Positions 56,001 to 60,480 of a stretch of DNA of 64,000 bases are shown here, in pieces; within the stretch, counting starts at the first letter, position 1, and every line of letters starts with the position of its first letter. Source of the stretch: Sapria himalayana (taxonomy: Eukaryota; Streptophyta; Magnoliopsida; Malpighiales; Rafflesiaceae). Below the pieces are notes generated by a model that saw only the letters and a program-made list of their open reading frames with translations, was not told the DNA's origin and ran no database searches. The stretch is taken from NCBI GenBank assembly GCA_029783825.1, contig JAREIK010016265.1, positions 1 to 64,000 on the forward strand, read 5' to 3'. Both the position numbers and the translations under genes were made by a program.

Positions 56001-56866
56001 TATCAAGTCGTTTTCATTTATAAGTGAGTAAATAAAATATACATCAAAAATAATTATCACACAAATGTAACACTTTCCAAATATAAATAGTTATTTAAGT
56101 ATTCAGTCAATTTGATTCCATAATTTCACACGTAAACGTATATGTTAAGTAAATTTATGTATACGAGTGTTCATAACATTGATGATAATCCCCATCATGT
56201 TTTACAAGCATATATGCAAATGGGGGTACCCTAGTGGTTATATAATGGCAGATATATGATGTGAACACTTTTTATATAGCACAAATATTTTAAACCACCA
56301 AATCAACATGATCAATAGATAAACAAGGTAAGAGAAAAGAATTATAGCATTCCAAATAAAAGAATCAGAGATATTTCTTAGCATACAAATTTCAGAGAAA
56401 GAAAACTAGAAGTGCAAAAATGTAGACTTTCATGAACTATGGTGAGCAAAAATTACTTAAAAAAAATAAATAAAATAAACTATTAGAATACCGAATGAGT
56501 GATATTTTCAAGAGAATCAACAATGCAGTGAGCATAATCATAACTTGGATAGATGCACCAATAATCTCCCGAATGAGGATGAGGAGAAAACTGCCACAGA
56601 ATCAAAAAGTCAGATCTAACATATTAATACAGTTATAAACCCAAGAAAGAAAAGATAATTATACTTGCCTTGATTTGATAGGCAATTAAGTCGTACATAT
56701 TGTAGTTATCACTCTGCATGTCTTGCTTCATTCTGAGCGTAGCTTTTCCTTCATCAACCAAGCCTTGCCTCATTTCATTGAATAGTCTTAATGATTCGGC
56801 AATAGGTCTATCCCTCCATGGACTGTTCATTTTCTTTTCACGATACTTCTTTATCTCTTCCGGCAT
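23367..56866 (-). CDS. Glutaminyl-tRNA synthetase (GlnRS), ten exons, partial at both ends
   Basis: The gene encodes the cytosolic class I synthetase that charges tRNA(Gln) with glutamine, using ATP. Ten exons on the minus strand join in frame without a stop: 56866-56669, 56590-56492, 43763-43632, 43547-43411, 43332-43233, 43153-43058, 37107-37007, 36863-36758, 23812-23723 and 23496-23367. They give 1189 bases, or 396 codons plus one base. The protein follows the GlnRS family from the [11 protein letters not shown] segment through the KMSKS-like loop (LSKRK) and both anticodon-binding beta-barrels to FQFERLG. The HIGH-motif half and any plant N-terminal domain must lie upstream, beyond the window. 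The last ~30 residues of the family (ending near VFNRTVTLRD) were not found. Introns are either 78-226 bp or 5.9-12.9 kb, the long ones filled with hAT and copia DNA. The intact frame argues for a live gene; pseudogenisation by loss of the 3' exon remains possible. Confidence 0.93.
23500..23710. repeat. (AT)n and A-rich simple sequence filling a GlnRS intron
   Basis: An (AT)11 run at 23500-23521, then imperfect AAAAAT/AAAACA repeats, make up nearly all of the 226-bp intron 23497-23722. Confidence 0.9.
23723..23812 (-). CDS. GlnRS exon i ([11 protein letters not shown])
   Basis: This 90-bp exon has exactly 30 codons, [20 protein letters not shown] then [10 protein letters not shown]. It corresponds to E. 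coli [23 protein letters not shown] in the second barrel. The acceptor is CATCCAG and the donor is GAT/GTAAGT. The 226-bp downstream intron is mostly A-rich simple sequence. Confidence 0.94.
24170..24743. mobile_element. Non-autonomous hAT element (574 bp) with perfect TSD
   Basis: The ends TAGAGGTGTCAAACGGGCC and GGCCCGTTTGACACCTCTA are perfect inverted repeats. Flanking 24162-24169 and 24744-24751 are both CGCCCACT, an 8-bp target duplication typical of hAT. It is extremely GC-rich, with dense GGCACGG/CCGTGCC words and no transposase. It shares a core (GGTCTTTTT beside GACCCGACCCG) with the element at 44754. The perfect termini suggest recent movement by a transposase acting in trans. Confidence 0.92.
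24460..24508. repeat. Perfect 21-bp hairpin within the hAT element
   Basis: Positions 24460-24480 and 24488-24508 are exact reverse complements around a 7-nt loop (TGACTCG). They are built from repeated GAGTCGTGAC units, which also recur just upstream from 24427. Confidence 0.9.
24752..25809. mobile_element. Body of the old hAT: degraded GC-rich end and AT-rich DNA
   Basis: Up to about 25190 the sequence keeps moderately GC-rich hAT subterminal character (GGCATGGCTTGG and similar words). After that it turns to A/T-rich simple sequence (AAAAAAT runs near 25218-25268) and AT-rich DNA without a readable frame. The TSD TGTCAATC of the next element starts at 25802. Confidence 0.4.
26510..28480 (-). 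pseudogene. hAT transposase, disrupted
   Basis: Reading leftwards on the minus strand, a BED-type zinc finger core [17 protein letters not shown] lies at about 28.4 kb. The catalytic-core piece [15 protein letters not shown], then [12 protein letters not shown], is at 27648-27397. The C-terminal acidic tail ends near [13 protein letters not shown] with a stop at 26510-26512. Intact family members run continuously through these domains. Here stops, frameshifts and a 157-bp tandem duplication break the frame. The same domains in the element at the right window edge are less damaged. A functional protein is unlikely. Confidence 0.85.
27486..27799. repeat. 157-bp tandem duplication in the transposase gene
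   Basis: CAACACATAACTCC at 27486 recurs at 27643, and a third start (CAACACA) is seen at 27800. The two copies differ at only a few positions. The unit is 157 bp, not a multiple of three, so it shifts the transposase frame. Confidence 0.9.
29138..29174. repeat. Perfect 12-bp stem-loop in hAT 5' region
   Basis: GGGGGCAGAATC (29138-29149) pairs exactly with GATTCTGCCCCC (29163-29174) around a 13-nt loop. It lies just upstream of the transposase on its own strand. Part of it (GGATTCTGCCCC) survives in the related element at about 59030. Confidence 0.88.
29176..29202. repeat. Perfect 10-bp stem-loop adjacent to the first
   Basis: AGCCGTTGGA (29176-29185) pairs exactly with TCCAACGGCT (29193-29202) around a 7-nt loop, one base from the preceding hairpin. 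Confidence 0.85.
29233..29249 (+). repeat. Run of 17 G
   Basis: An uninterrupted G17 tract lies just inside the GC-rich end of the hAT at 25810-29555. A G10 tract at 58918-58927 lies in the related derivative, on the other side of the shared hairpin, so it is not a positional equivalent. Confidence 0.95.
29620..31220 (+). pseudogene. Ancient hAT transposase remnant, plus strand
   Basis: Frame pieces follow the hAT transposase order. [19 protein letters not shown], then KLIVQT, matches the region before the catalytic core. [18 protein letters not shown], then ETKYLKY and [10 protein letters not shown], matches the same block seen better preserved at 63.9 kb (LRCICNISSMFRKYR, ETKYLKYWSTVLFLYC). 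A tail [12 protein letters not shown] resembles the dimerisation-domain end. Many stops interrupt it. Orientation is opposite to the nested element at 25810, and it belongs to the older host element that ends at 31951. Confidence 0.75.
31660..31951 (+). mobile_element. Decayed right end of the old hAT
   Basis: The DNA turns GC-richer, with decayed GGCATGG/CATGCC words (TGGCATGACTTCCATGTCGA, ATGCCTGGCACGGCCG). It ends GACCTGTTTGATACCTTTA, a degraded form of GGCCCGTTTGACACCTCTA. Confidence 0.6.
32060..32420 (+). repeat. Dispersed AT-rich repeat family, copy 3
   Basis: Begins CATGTCAATCTGATTGGAAT, then CGACCAATTTAATAC and CTTCATATGCCAACAAACC, collinear with copy 2. Identity unknown; possibly an LTR or MITE. 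Confidence 0.6.
32420..33900. other. AT-rich intronic DNA with a repeated block
   Basis: CACTCTCTAAGAAAAATATA (33131) and CGCTTTCCAAGAAAAATATA (33460) begin two diverged copies about 330 bp apart. Both run into CATTAACTCTAATGAGACTT-type sequence. No motif identifies them. Confidence 0.45.
34000..35250 (+). mobile_element. Decayed copia RT/RNase H and LTR start
   Basis: Near 34540-34620 the frame reads [20 protein letters not shown], matching copia HLDAAIRILRYIKG. Near 34870-34960 the RNase H end reads YYDSKTT, then [22 protein letters not shown]. Near 35030 the end resembles DIFTKAL ([13 protein letters not shown]). At about 35169 TGATGAGAGCATCAAATATG, then GTTGCCC, begins the LTR. The strand is opposite to GlnRS, inside its 12.9-kb intron. 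Multiple stops occur. Confidence 0.75.
35350..36330 (+). mobile_element. Second decayed copia pol fragment
   Basis: LDIDVVYS and KYTHDILS near 35630-35710 resemble copia LGIEVA...KYTLDILS. Downstream pieces ([13 protein letters not shown], then the WS.KKQ region) keep order. A further LTR-start-like motif lies near 36310-36345 (TATCTAATATGTGAGTTGCT). Confidence 0.55.
36367..36430. repeat. (GT)n-rich microsatellite
   Basis: TGTGTGTG runs interrupted by TC and GCG over about 64 bp, about 330 bp downstream of a GlnRS exon (minus orientation). Confidence 0.95.
36758..36863 (-). CDS. GlnRS exon h ([14 protein letters not shown])
   Basis: This 106-bp exon completes the arginine codon and reads [20 protein letters not shown], then [15 protein letters not shown]. 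It matches the E. coli AYVIKAERV...TTIFCTYDADTLSKD segment and joins directly to GVLHWV of the next exon, 12.9 kb downstream. The donor AAG/GTTTTG is a weak match to consensus. Confidence 0.93.
37007..37107 (-). CDS. GlnRS exon g ([15 protein letters not shown])
   Basis: This 101-bp exon encodes [20 protein letters not shown], then [13 protein letters not shown] plus two bases of an arginine codon. It matches the GlnRS anticodon-binding barrel (E. coli [20 protein letters not shown]). The acceptor is ACTATAG and the donor is CAG/GTATGC. The next intron is 143 bp. Confidence 0.94.
37980..38400 (+). mobile_element. Copia RT fragment
   Basis: [20 protein letters not shown], then MKHVLDTC, resembles the copia LKYFLGIEVA...GI.LSQRKYVLDLL block. 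Isolated and broken. Confidence 0.55.
39170..39265 (-). other. GC-richer island of unknown origin inside a GlnRS intron
   Basis: The minus frame reads [20 protein letters not shown] before GTAATT. It does not fit GlnRS, whose flanking exons join directly (FYK/VPF). It may be part of a copia LTR or leader, since copia RT fragments follow from 39.5 kb. Confidence 0.3.
39560..41000 (+). mobile_element. Decayed copia pol fragments
   Basis: [18 protein letters not shown] near 39710-39765 and [19 protein letters not shown] near 40780-40840 match the RT segment LNYLTITRPDI...HLDAALRILRYIK. They probably come from two insertions or a rearranged one. Confidence 0.6.
41270..41820 (+). mobile_element. 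Decayed copia RT fragment
   Basis: [20 protein letters not shown], then [20 protein letters not shown], matches the RT C-terminal segment LNYLTVTRPDISFAVS...HWDAVIRILRYIK. It is a 104-codon open stretch by chance of survival, not a gene. Confidence 0.65.
43058..43153 (-). CDS. GlnRS exon f (anticodon-binding barrel, DARKWPDAQ)
   Basis: This 96-bp exon has 32 codons, starting [20 protein letters not shown] and ending ESSEFYK. The acceptor is GCTTGCAG and the donor is AAG/GTGATT. The W-P and FYK residues correspond to the linker before the conserved VPF segment encoded by the next exon, 5.95 kb away. Confidence 0.93.
43233..43332 (-). CDS. GlnRS exon e ([19 protein letters not shown])
   Basis: This 100-bp exon completes a serine codon, then reads [18 protein letters not shown] and [20 protein letters not shown] and AP.TMVV.RP.K mark the entry into the first anticodon-binding beta-barrel (E. 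coli REDLNENAPRAMAVIDPVK). It is flanked by two short introns of 78 and 79 bp. Confidence 0.93.
43411..43547 (-). CDS. GlnRS exon d ([16 protein letters not shown])
   Basis: This 137-bp exon encodes [19 protein letters not shown], then [18 protein letters not shown] and GIGITR plus two bases of the next codon. GWDDPR and GLRRRG are strict GlnRS signatures at the start of the helical connector. Just after the KMSKS-like loop the sequence is LNFLVTNNY where relatives usually have LNRLVTKKY or LNLLVTDKH. These may be true substitutions, since no frameshift is needed. Confidence 0.94.
43632..43763 (-). CDS. GlnRS exon c ([10 protein letters not shown] to the KMSKS-like loop)
   Basis: This 132-bp exon has 44 codons, starting [17 protein letters not shown] and ending [19 protein letters not shown] is the GlnRS version of the class I KMSKS loop, whose lysines contact ATP. 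The acceptor is TTTTTAG. The donor is AAG/GTGAGG and falls directly after the loop. Residues [17 protein letters not shown] match plant GlnRS well. Confidence 0.94.
43984..44026. repeat. (AT)n microsatellite
   Basis: Two AT runs separated by one TTT, about 220 bp inside the 12.7-kb GlnRS intron. Confidence 0.95.
44754..45153. mobile_element. Non-autonomous hAT element (400 bp) with perfect TSD
   Basis: The ends are TAGAGGTGTCAACCGGGCC and GGCCCGTTTGACACCTCTA. The flanks 44746-44753 and 45154-45161 are both ACTCACCC, a perfect 8-bp duplication. The interior is highly GC-rich. Its centre (GACCGCGGGTCTGGTCTGA, GACCCGACCCGTGG) is shared with the element at 24170, so they are siblings. It lies in the 12.7-kb GlnRS intron 1 kb from an exon. 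Long frames within it are by-products of GC-rich sequence, not genes. Confidence 0.92.
45160..46660. other. AT-rich intronic DNA with an LTR-start-like motif and GT-rich sequence
   Basis: GAGCGCTCAATATATGAGTT then ACCCCAAG at about 45693-45720 resembles the recurrent copia LTR start. From 45840 to 46640 GTGCACAGTTGTGG-type sequence resembles the cryptic repeats near 5.7 and 11.5 kb. Confidence 0.4.
46669..49318 (+). mobile_element. Degraded hAT element, plus strand
   Basis: The left end TAGAGGTGAAAATAG at 46669 is followed by decayed subterminal GC-rich DNA (GGCCTGACACGGCATGG). The right end reads CCAATTGATAACTCTTTA near 49318 after about 200 bp of GC-richer DNA. The interior at 47790-48660 is clearly related to the transposase remnant at 29.6-30.4 kb. 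No target duplication is visible, so the edges are approximate. Confidence 0.5.
47790..48660 (+). pseudogene. hAT transposase remnant (copy of the 29.6-30.4 kb block)
   Basis: Nucleotide similarity to 29620-30440 runs almost continuously, for example ATTACATTTAATAATA near 48280 against 30105, and the block GACAAACTTATTATTAA. Frames are riddled with stops. Confidence 0.65.
49330..50390 (+). pseudogene. Second hAT transposase remnant, 3' half
   Basis: It matches 30330-31280 (TTATATCTATCTTATATTA, ATATATGTTCA, AATAAGAGATTATGACTATG). Its first ~120 bp repeat what was already present at 48540-48660, so two partial copies flank the GC-rich end at 49120-49318. No open frame survives. Confidence 0.6.
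50630..50880. other. GC-richer segment after the transposase remnant, unassigned
   Basis: It begins near CGAATGGGCAGCACCTCAAC and contains TGCCCACTAAAATAGTGAGA. It may be the decayed right end of the hAT copy at 49.3-50.4 kb, but I see no terminal repeat. Confidence 0.2.
50890..52000 (-). mobile_element. Two copies of copia integrase fragment, minus strand
   Basis: On the minus strand LQQNEMVE near 51030-51050 corresponds to the copia integrase PQQNGVVE motif, and a second version occurs near 51840-51860. The surrounding ~230 bp (ACCATCTCATTTT, CTCAGCATATAATCTCAT, GTTAAATTAGT) is duplicated at 50930-51130 and 51720-51930. The 51310-51760 part matches 2310-2700. Confidence 0.6.
51950..52200 (-). 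repeat. Dispersed AT-rich repeat family, copy 4
   Basis: The reverse complement shares the 5' part of copies 2 and 3 (ATTCGATCTGATACATTTG, GATATAATTGAATATA). Truncated. Confidence 0.45.
52270..54400. repeat. Three copies of a ~0.5-kb AT-rich block
   Basis: Blocks at about 52290-52810, 53398-53885 and 53890-54402 share TCAATCCCAAATA-like starts, CATGCAAATAAA(C/A)ATT, TAAACTAAC, and endings with GAAAGAAATAAATGATTAC-like sequence. A decayed hAT separates copies 1 and 2, and another follows copy 3. Confidence 0.6.
52812..53397. mobile_element. Decayed non-autonomous hAT element
   Basis: The left end TAGAGGCGTCAAACGGGCC and the right end GGCCATTTAACAAATCTA are recognisable termini, with GGCATGAC/GTCATGCC words between. 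The flanking 8-mers AGTCAGCT and AAATACTC do not match, so the copy is older or has a lost edge. It separates two copies of a duplicated AT-rich block. Confidence 0.65.
54403..54701. mobile_element. Decayed short hAT element
   Basis: The left end TAGAGTGTTAACCGGGCC and the right end GGCCCATTTGACAGCTATA bracket ~300 bp with decayed GGCACGG words (GCATGTCGTGCCGGGCTG). Target duplication is not evident. Confidence 0.6.
54720..56490. other. Intronic DNA with LTR-start-like motifs
   Basis: ACTCAGCTTATGAGTTGCTC (55430) and AACTTAATTTATGAGTTACA (55868) resemble the 3' half of the recurrent LTR start. Otherwise AT-rich, with no open frame of interest. Confidence 0.35.
56492..56590 (-). CDS. GlnRS exon b (catalytic domain, [12 protein letters not shown])
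   Basis: This 99-bp exon encodes 33 residues starting [20 protein letters not shown] and ending [20 protein letters not shown] is one of the most conserved GlnRS segments (E. coli has WCIYPMYDFTHC) and lines the glutamine and tRNA acceptor-stem pocket. The acceptor is TGGCAG and the donor is TCG/GTATTC. The following intron is 12.7 kb (43764-56491) and contains several hAT copies, duplicated AT-rich blocks and copia integrase remnants. Confidence 0.93.
56661..56670 (-). promoter_or_regulatory. Non-canonical GC splice donor of GlnRS (GC-AG intron 56668-56591)
   Basis: On the minus strand the exon ends in AAG and the intron starts GCAAGTATAA. Apart from the C at position +2 this is a near-ideal donor, as is usual for GC-AG introns. 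The 78-bp intron ends in TGGCAG. No alternative GT nearby keeps the conserved QIK/FSPHPH junction. Confidence 0.8.
56669..56866 (-). CDS. GlnRS exon a (catalytic domain, [11 protein letters not shown] segment)
   Basis: This 198-bp exon has 66 codons in frame, reading [12 protein letters not shown], then [15 protein letters not shown] and [10 protein letters not shown], and ending YDLIAYQIK. It matches the GlnRS region after the active-site HIGH segment, where SPWRDR and [10 protein letters not shown] are family hallmarks. The acceptor is TATTAG before ATGCCG. That ATG is an internal methionine; most relatives have threonine there. The donor is AAG followed by GCAAGT, so it is a GC rather than a GT donor. 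The reading is fixed because QIK must join FSPHPH of the next exon. Confidence 0.93.
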
Positions 56867-57096
56867 CTAATAGTTATGAAATGTTGATTATTCTTCAAAT
56901 ACTCATGAATGTCTTTCACATTATAAAAATTTTAAATAAAAATGTGTTATACATAGCTCATTTTGTTTTTCAGTCACTTCTTACAAATTTTAGCTGAATC
57001 TTGGTATAAGTAGAAGATGGTTGCTACATAAAGTTATTTCATATGTACTGTTACATTATATATTCATGTTTTGTAATTATAGGTAAGTGAATGTAT
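56867..57096. other. Intron sequence just upstream of the first visible GlnRS exon
   Basis: AT-rich, no exon-like segment. The preceding GlnRS exon, expected to end in a ...AYVDHQ-like sequence, is not found from here to 64000. Confidence 0.5.
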
Positions 57097-57380
57097 TAGA
57101 GATATCAACCAGGCCAGACGGCTCGAACATGGCTCGATTGAGCCGTGTCTAGCCCAACACGGCACAGTTCGGAACCATGCCTGGTGTCAGGCCATGCCAC
57201 CCCAAAAAATAGTTCAAGTTTGTGTCGTGATGAGATGGCATGAGTCGTGCCTTGTGCTGGACTAGGCACGATATGTGTCTGACCCATTGACATAGTCCAC
57301 GGGGCCGGAGACCAACTAACGGTCACTAGTCAAGTCCCAGATGGTGACAGCAAGTGGTCGATCGAGGAAATAAAAATAGA
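57097..57380. mobile_element. hAT terminal fragment
   Basis: TAGAGATATCAACCAGGCC at 57097 resembles the hAT terminus and is followed by GC-rich DNA (GGCTCGATTGAGCCGTG, ACACGGCACAG). The other end is not identified; the fragment stops at the inverted arm beginning near 57385. Confidence 0.45.
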
Positions 57381-57384
57381 TTGC

Positions 57385-57458
57385 ATTTGAACAAATATTT
57401 TCATTGTGCTTAACACTAACTTTTTATCTGATATGATCCTCTAGCTGATTCATGTATA
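57385..57458 (+). repeat. Left 74-bp arm of an inverted repeat
   Basis: It is the reverse complement of 59353-59426 with about six mismatches (~92% identity). It begins ATTTGAACAAATATTTTCAT and ends GATTCATGTATA. Confidence 0.88.
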
Positions 57459-59356
57459 TGTGTTAAATGGGTCGGGTCGATCCGGCCCGGCCTATTTTTA
57501 GTTGCCTAATCAAGCAACCATGCTCTACCCGACACAGTACAGTAACATTGTCATGCCTAGCACGGCACGACTTGAGCAGAGCCAGCCCAGCACGATCAGC
57601 CAGCCATGTTTGTAGTTGGTTTGAGTCAGGTTATGCTTGGACTTGCCAGGTCGGGCCAAGTTGGGTCAATTTGGTCAGTTATGAATTAGGTCATCCCAAA
57701 CTTTAAAATTATAATAAATTTTAAATTTTAATACTAAAATTAAATTATTTAATTAATTAAATTAAATAAATAAAACAACTAAAAACTAATAATTCACAAC
57801 AAAAAATATGTAAAAATTACAAAATAACAAAGTAAGACCATGATTAAATCATTAAAAGATAAAAATGCAATACATCAAAAATAAACTCATATCTCATAAT
57901 CATAAATAGAAAACATCAAACAAATTTCATTAGTAAGTAAATGAATAAACAAAGAATATAATAAAAAAATAGCACGTTCAAGCCTCAGTCAAATAACAAA
58001 AATAAATAAACAAAGTCAATCTAAAAATAATAAATAAAAAATATCATAAATATATGATTAATCATATTATCAGTATCACTAGAAGTAAGGTATGGGTAGT
58101 AAAGTAAGCTCATCTCAATGCTTTAATCTCATCTCGATCTTCAATCGTCATCAAAGTCTTATGAATCATCATGAGCAACCAACTCTTCCGCTTTTGATAC
58201 AGTTGCAGCACGATCTTGAATGTCTAAGCTTGAATCTTTCTAATCCTTTATGCATGTTAATGTCTCAACAATAATTGGCCATAATCTAGATCTCCTATCT
58301 GAAAACATATTCACTATAATAAAAAAATAGACTTCGATGTTATTCTCGACACCGGAGGAGTTAGTAAATCTCAAGTTAACTTAGATAGCACGGGATATGT
58401 GGACTGTGTCGATTCTTCTTCAGCACTCCTAATATTTTTTTATTTTATTTTAAAGCAAGTCCAAAATACTAATATTCTTCTAATTTTTTATTTTTTAGAT
58501 ATTTGAGTCGAGACGGCCGGAGAAACCCAAATTTCAACAGTCTCGGACCTTTTTAAAGGGTTTTGGTTATCTAATTTATAATATATTTCATTTTCATTAT
58601 TAAAATTATTATTTATCATTTTTTTATTTTTTATTTTTTAGATTCGACTTAGGACTACAAGTTAGGACTAAAAGAAAAGAGAGAAGAAGATGTTAGAATT
58701 TAAAAATGAAAACTTTAAAAATAAAAACTAATAAATAAATAAAATACTCATAAATCATAATGCGTAAACTTTAACTTTTTGATGTATGCACCGCATACAC
58801 ACCACACCCAAGTCCCAAAAGGCAAAACACCAAAACCAAAATCAAGAATATGAGATAGAGAAAAATTGAGAAACAGAGAAATTTATATAATCTAAAAACA
58901 TAAATCTTAGAATGAGTGGGGGGGGGGAGAGTTTATAAATTAAGAAAATATATTTTTAAAAAATATTTTTTTTTAATATTTAATAATTTTTTTAATTAAA
59001 AAAAAGGGTAAAATTCTTAGATTCATCGGATTCTGCCCCATAGTTATTGTATGCAAAATCCAACTGCTTAGATTTAAATTTTTTAATTTTTTTTTTGCTA
59101 GTTGGGTCGATTCGACCGTCAAACCAACCCGAATAGTCATTGATTCCAAAAGCTTTAGCTTCTGGAACAATCAACTCAGGTCTAAGGTTGGATAAAAATA
59201 ATAGCGAGTGAAGTTATGGGCCCAACAGAATTTCATATTCGTCGAGTATCGGGCTTAGGAGTGAGGCTGGGTTGGAGCACGGTGGCCCAATTGGACCACC
59301 AAGAAATAGGCCGGGCTTGCCAGGTCCGGCCGGACCCATCCCTTTGGACACCTATA
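57455..59356 (-). mobile_element. Internally deleted hAT derivative between inverted arms
   Basis: The left end TATATGTGTTAAATGGG and the right end GGACACCTATA are decayed hAT termini with GC-rich subterminal DNA inside. The interior keeps the minus-strand transposase tail near 58.1-58.3 kb and then jumps to the 5' region near 58.4-59.1 kb, which matches 28.5-29.2 kb of the full-length element. Most of the transposase is missing. The 8-mers outside the ends are GATTCATG and CATGAATC, inverted rather than direct. Confidence 0.7.
58090..58440 (-). pseudogene. Truncated hAT transposase C-terminus
   Basis: The sequence parallels 26520-26830 and 63110-63440: the acidic tail, AGCACGATCTTGAATGTCTA, and CGACACCGGAGGAGTTAGTA. 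The frame is broken, and the upstream nine-tenths of the gene is absent. Confidence 0.65.
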
Positions 59357-59426
59357 CATGAATCAACTATAGGATCATATCGAATAAAAAGTTAGTATTC
59401 AGCACAATGAAAATATTTGTTCAAAT
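59353..59426 (-). repeat. Right 74-bp arm of the inverted repeat
   Basis: Reverse complement of 57385-57458. Its outer end GTTCAAAT is also the left target duplication of the next hAT element. Confidence 0.88.
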
Positions 59427-59798
59427 TAGAGGTGTCAAACGGGCCAGCCTGGCATAGCCATACCCGATTTTAGACTACCCAATCGAACTACCATGCCGAC
59501 CGGGCACAGACCTATGGCCCAAAAACTGTCAGGTTCAGCCGAGTTTAGGTCGGATAAAACCCTAATTTTTCTTTTAAAAAGTAAGATTTCGGCAGCACCT
59601 GCCATGCCATCGCACGTCTTCGCCATTTCAGGGCTCGGAAAGCCTCACCTGTCGGGCATCAGCTCACATTGACCACGTTCGAAGCGTGATCACATGTACT
59701 GTGCCATGTGCCGGCACAACTCGACGAGCCGGGGCAAGGCACGGTAGCGTGCCTTGCCCATGCCGGGCCGGGCCAGCCCGGCCCATTTCACACCTCTA
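59427..59798. mobile_element. Non-autonomous hAT element (372 bp) with near-perfect TSD
   Basis: The ends are TAGAGGTGTCAAACGGGCC and GGCCCATTTCACACCTCTA. The flanks GTTCAAAT (59419-59426) and GTTCGAAT (59799-59806) differ at one base. It is GC-rich with no coding capacity. It inserted at the outer edge of the inverted arm, so it is younger than that structure. Confidence 0.88.
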
Positions 59799-59999
59799 GT
59801 TCGAATACAAAATGAAAAGAAAAATACAAGAGAGTATATATAAGGCATATCTCTTCTATGACAATATAATATTTCTATTACCATATGTCACATCAATCAC
59901 AAACAAATATTAGAGTCTCTCATGATCTCTCATTTGTAATTATAACTAAATGTACTTATCAACTAGTATGATTTCAAACTTATTATTTTTATAATACAA

Positions 60000-60480
60000 T
60001 TATTATTCACATACAAAATCCATAAAATAACATATCACCCTCACGAACATAATTGGAGTAGTTGACAAGATAATCTAGGGCATGATATCCTACTTTGATT
60101 CTCATACTCAACCAACTTGGACTTACAATGCCTAAACAAGATGGCACGTCTCCCCAAGAAATTAGTTGAGGAGCACAACAATTGGCCCAAACTAATGAAA
60201 GAACTGATAGTTATCAAAAAAAAAATGTCATCTGAACTAATGTGCCTAGGTTGGTACATTAGTTCTTCTGGATCAGCACACTTCACTTCTCTCACTCACT
60301 TTAGCTTTATGGCGAGAAACTAGCACTTGTTGAAAAGATGAAAAAAAAATTACCTTAGTCATTTCACACATGAAAGGCCCAATAGCTTACAAACCATAGT
60401 TTAATACTACAATAAGCTCTCGCCCTCTACCAGCCCTAGCAACTATAATTAAATATGCTGGCATAGCTTAATATCCCACA
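60000..60480. other. Moderately GC-rich unassigned segment
   Basis: Overlapping 84- and 68-codon frames on opposite strands near 60041-60323 show no recognisable domain and do not fit GlnRS. Confidence 0.3.

Noticed and set aside
60041..60323. Possible upstream GlnRS exon in overlapping frames
   Set aside because: Neither strand matches the expected ...YDLAVELI...GHAYVDHQ or HIGH-motif segments.
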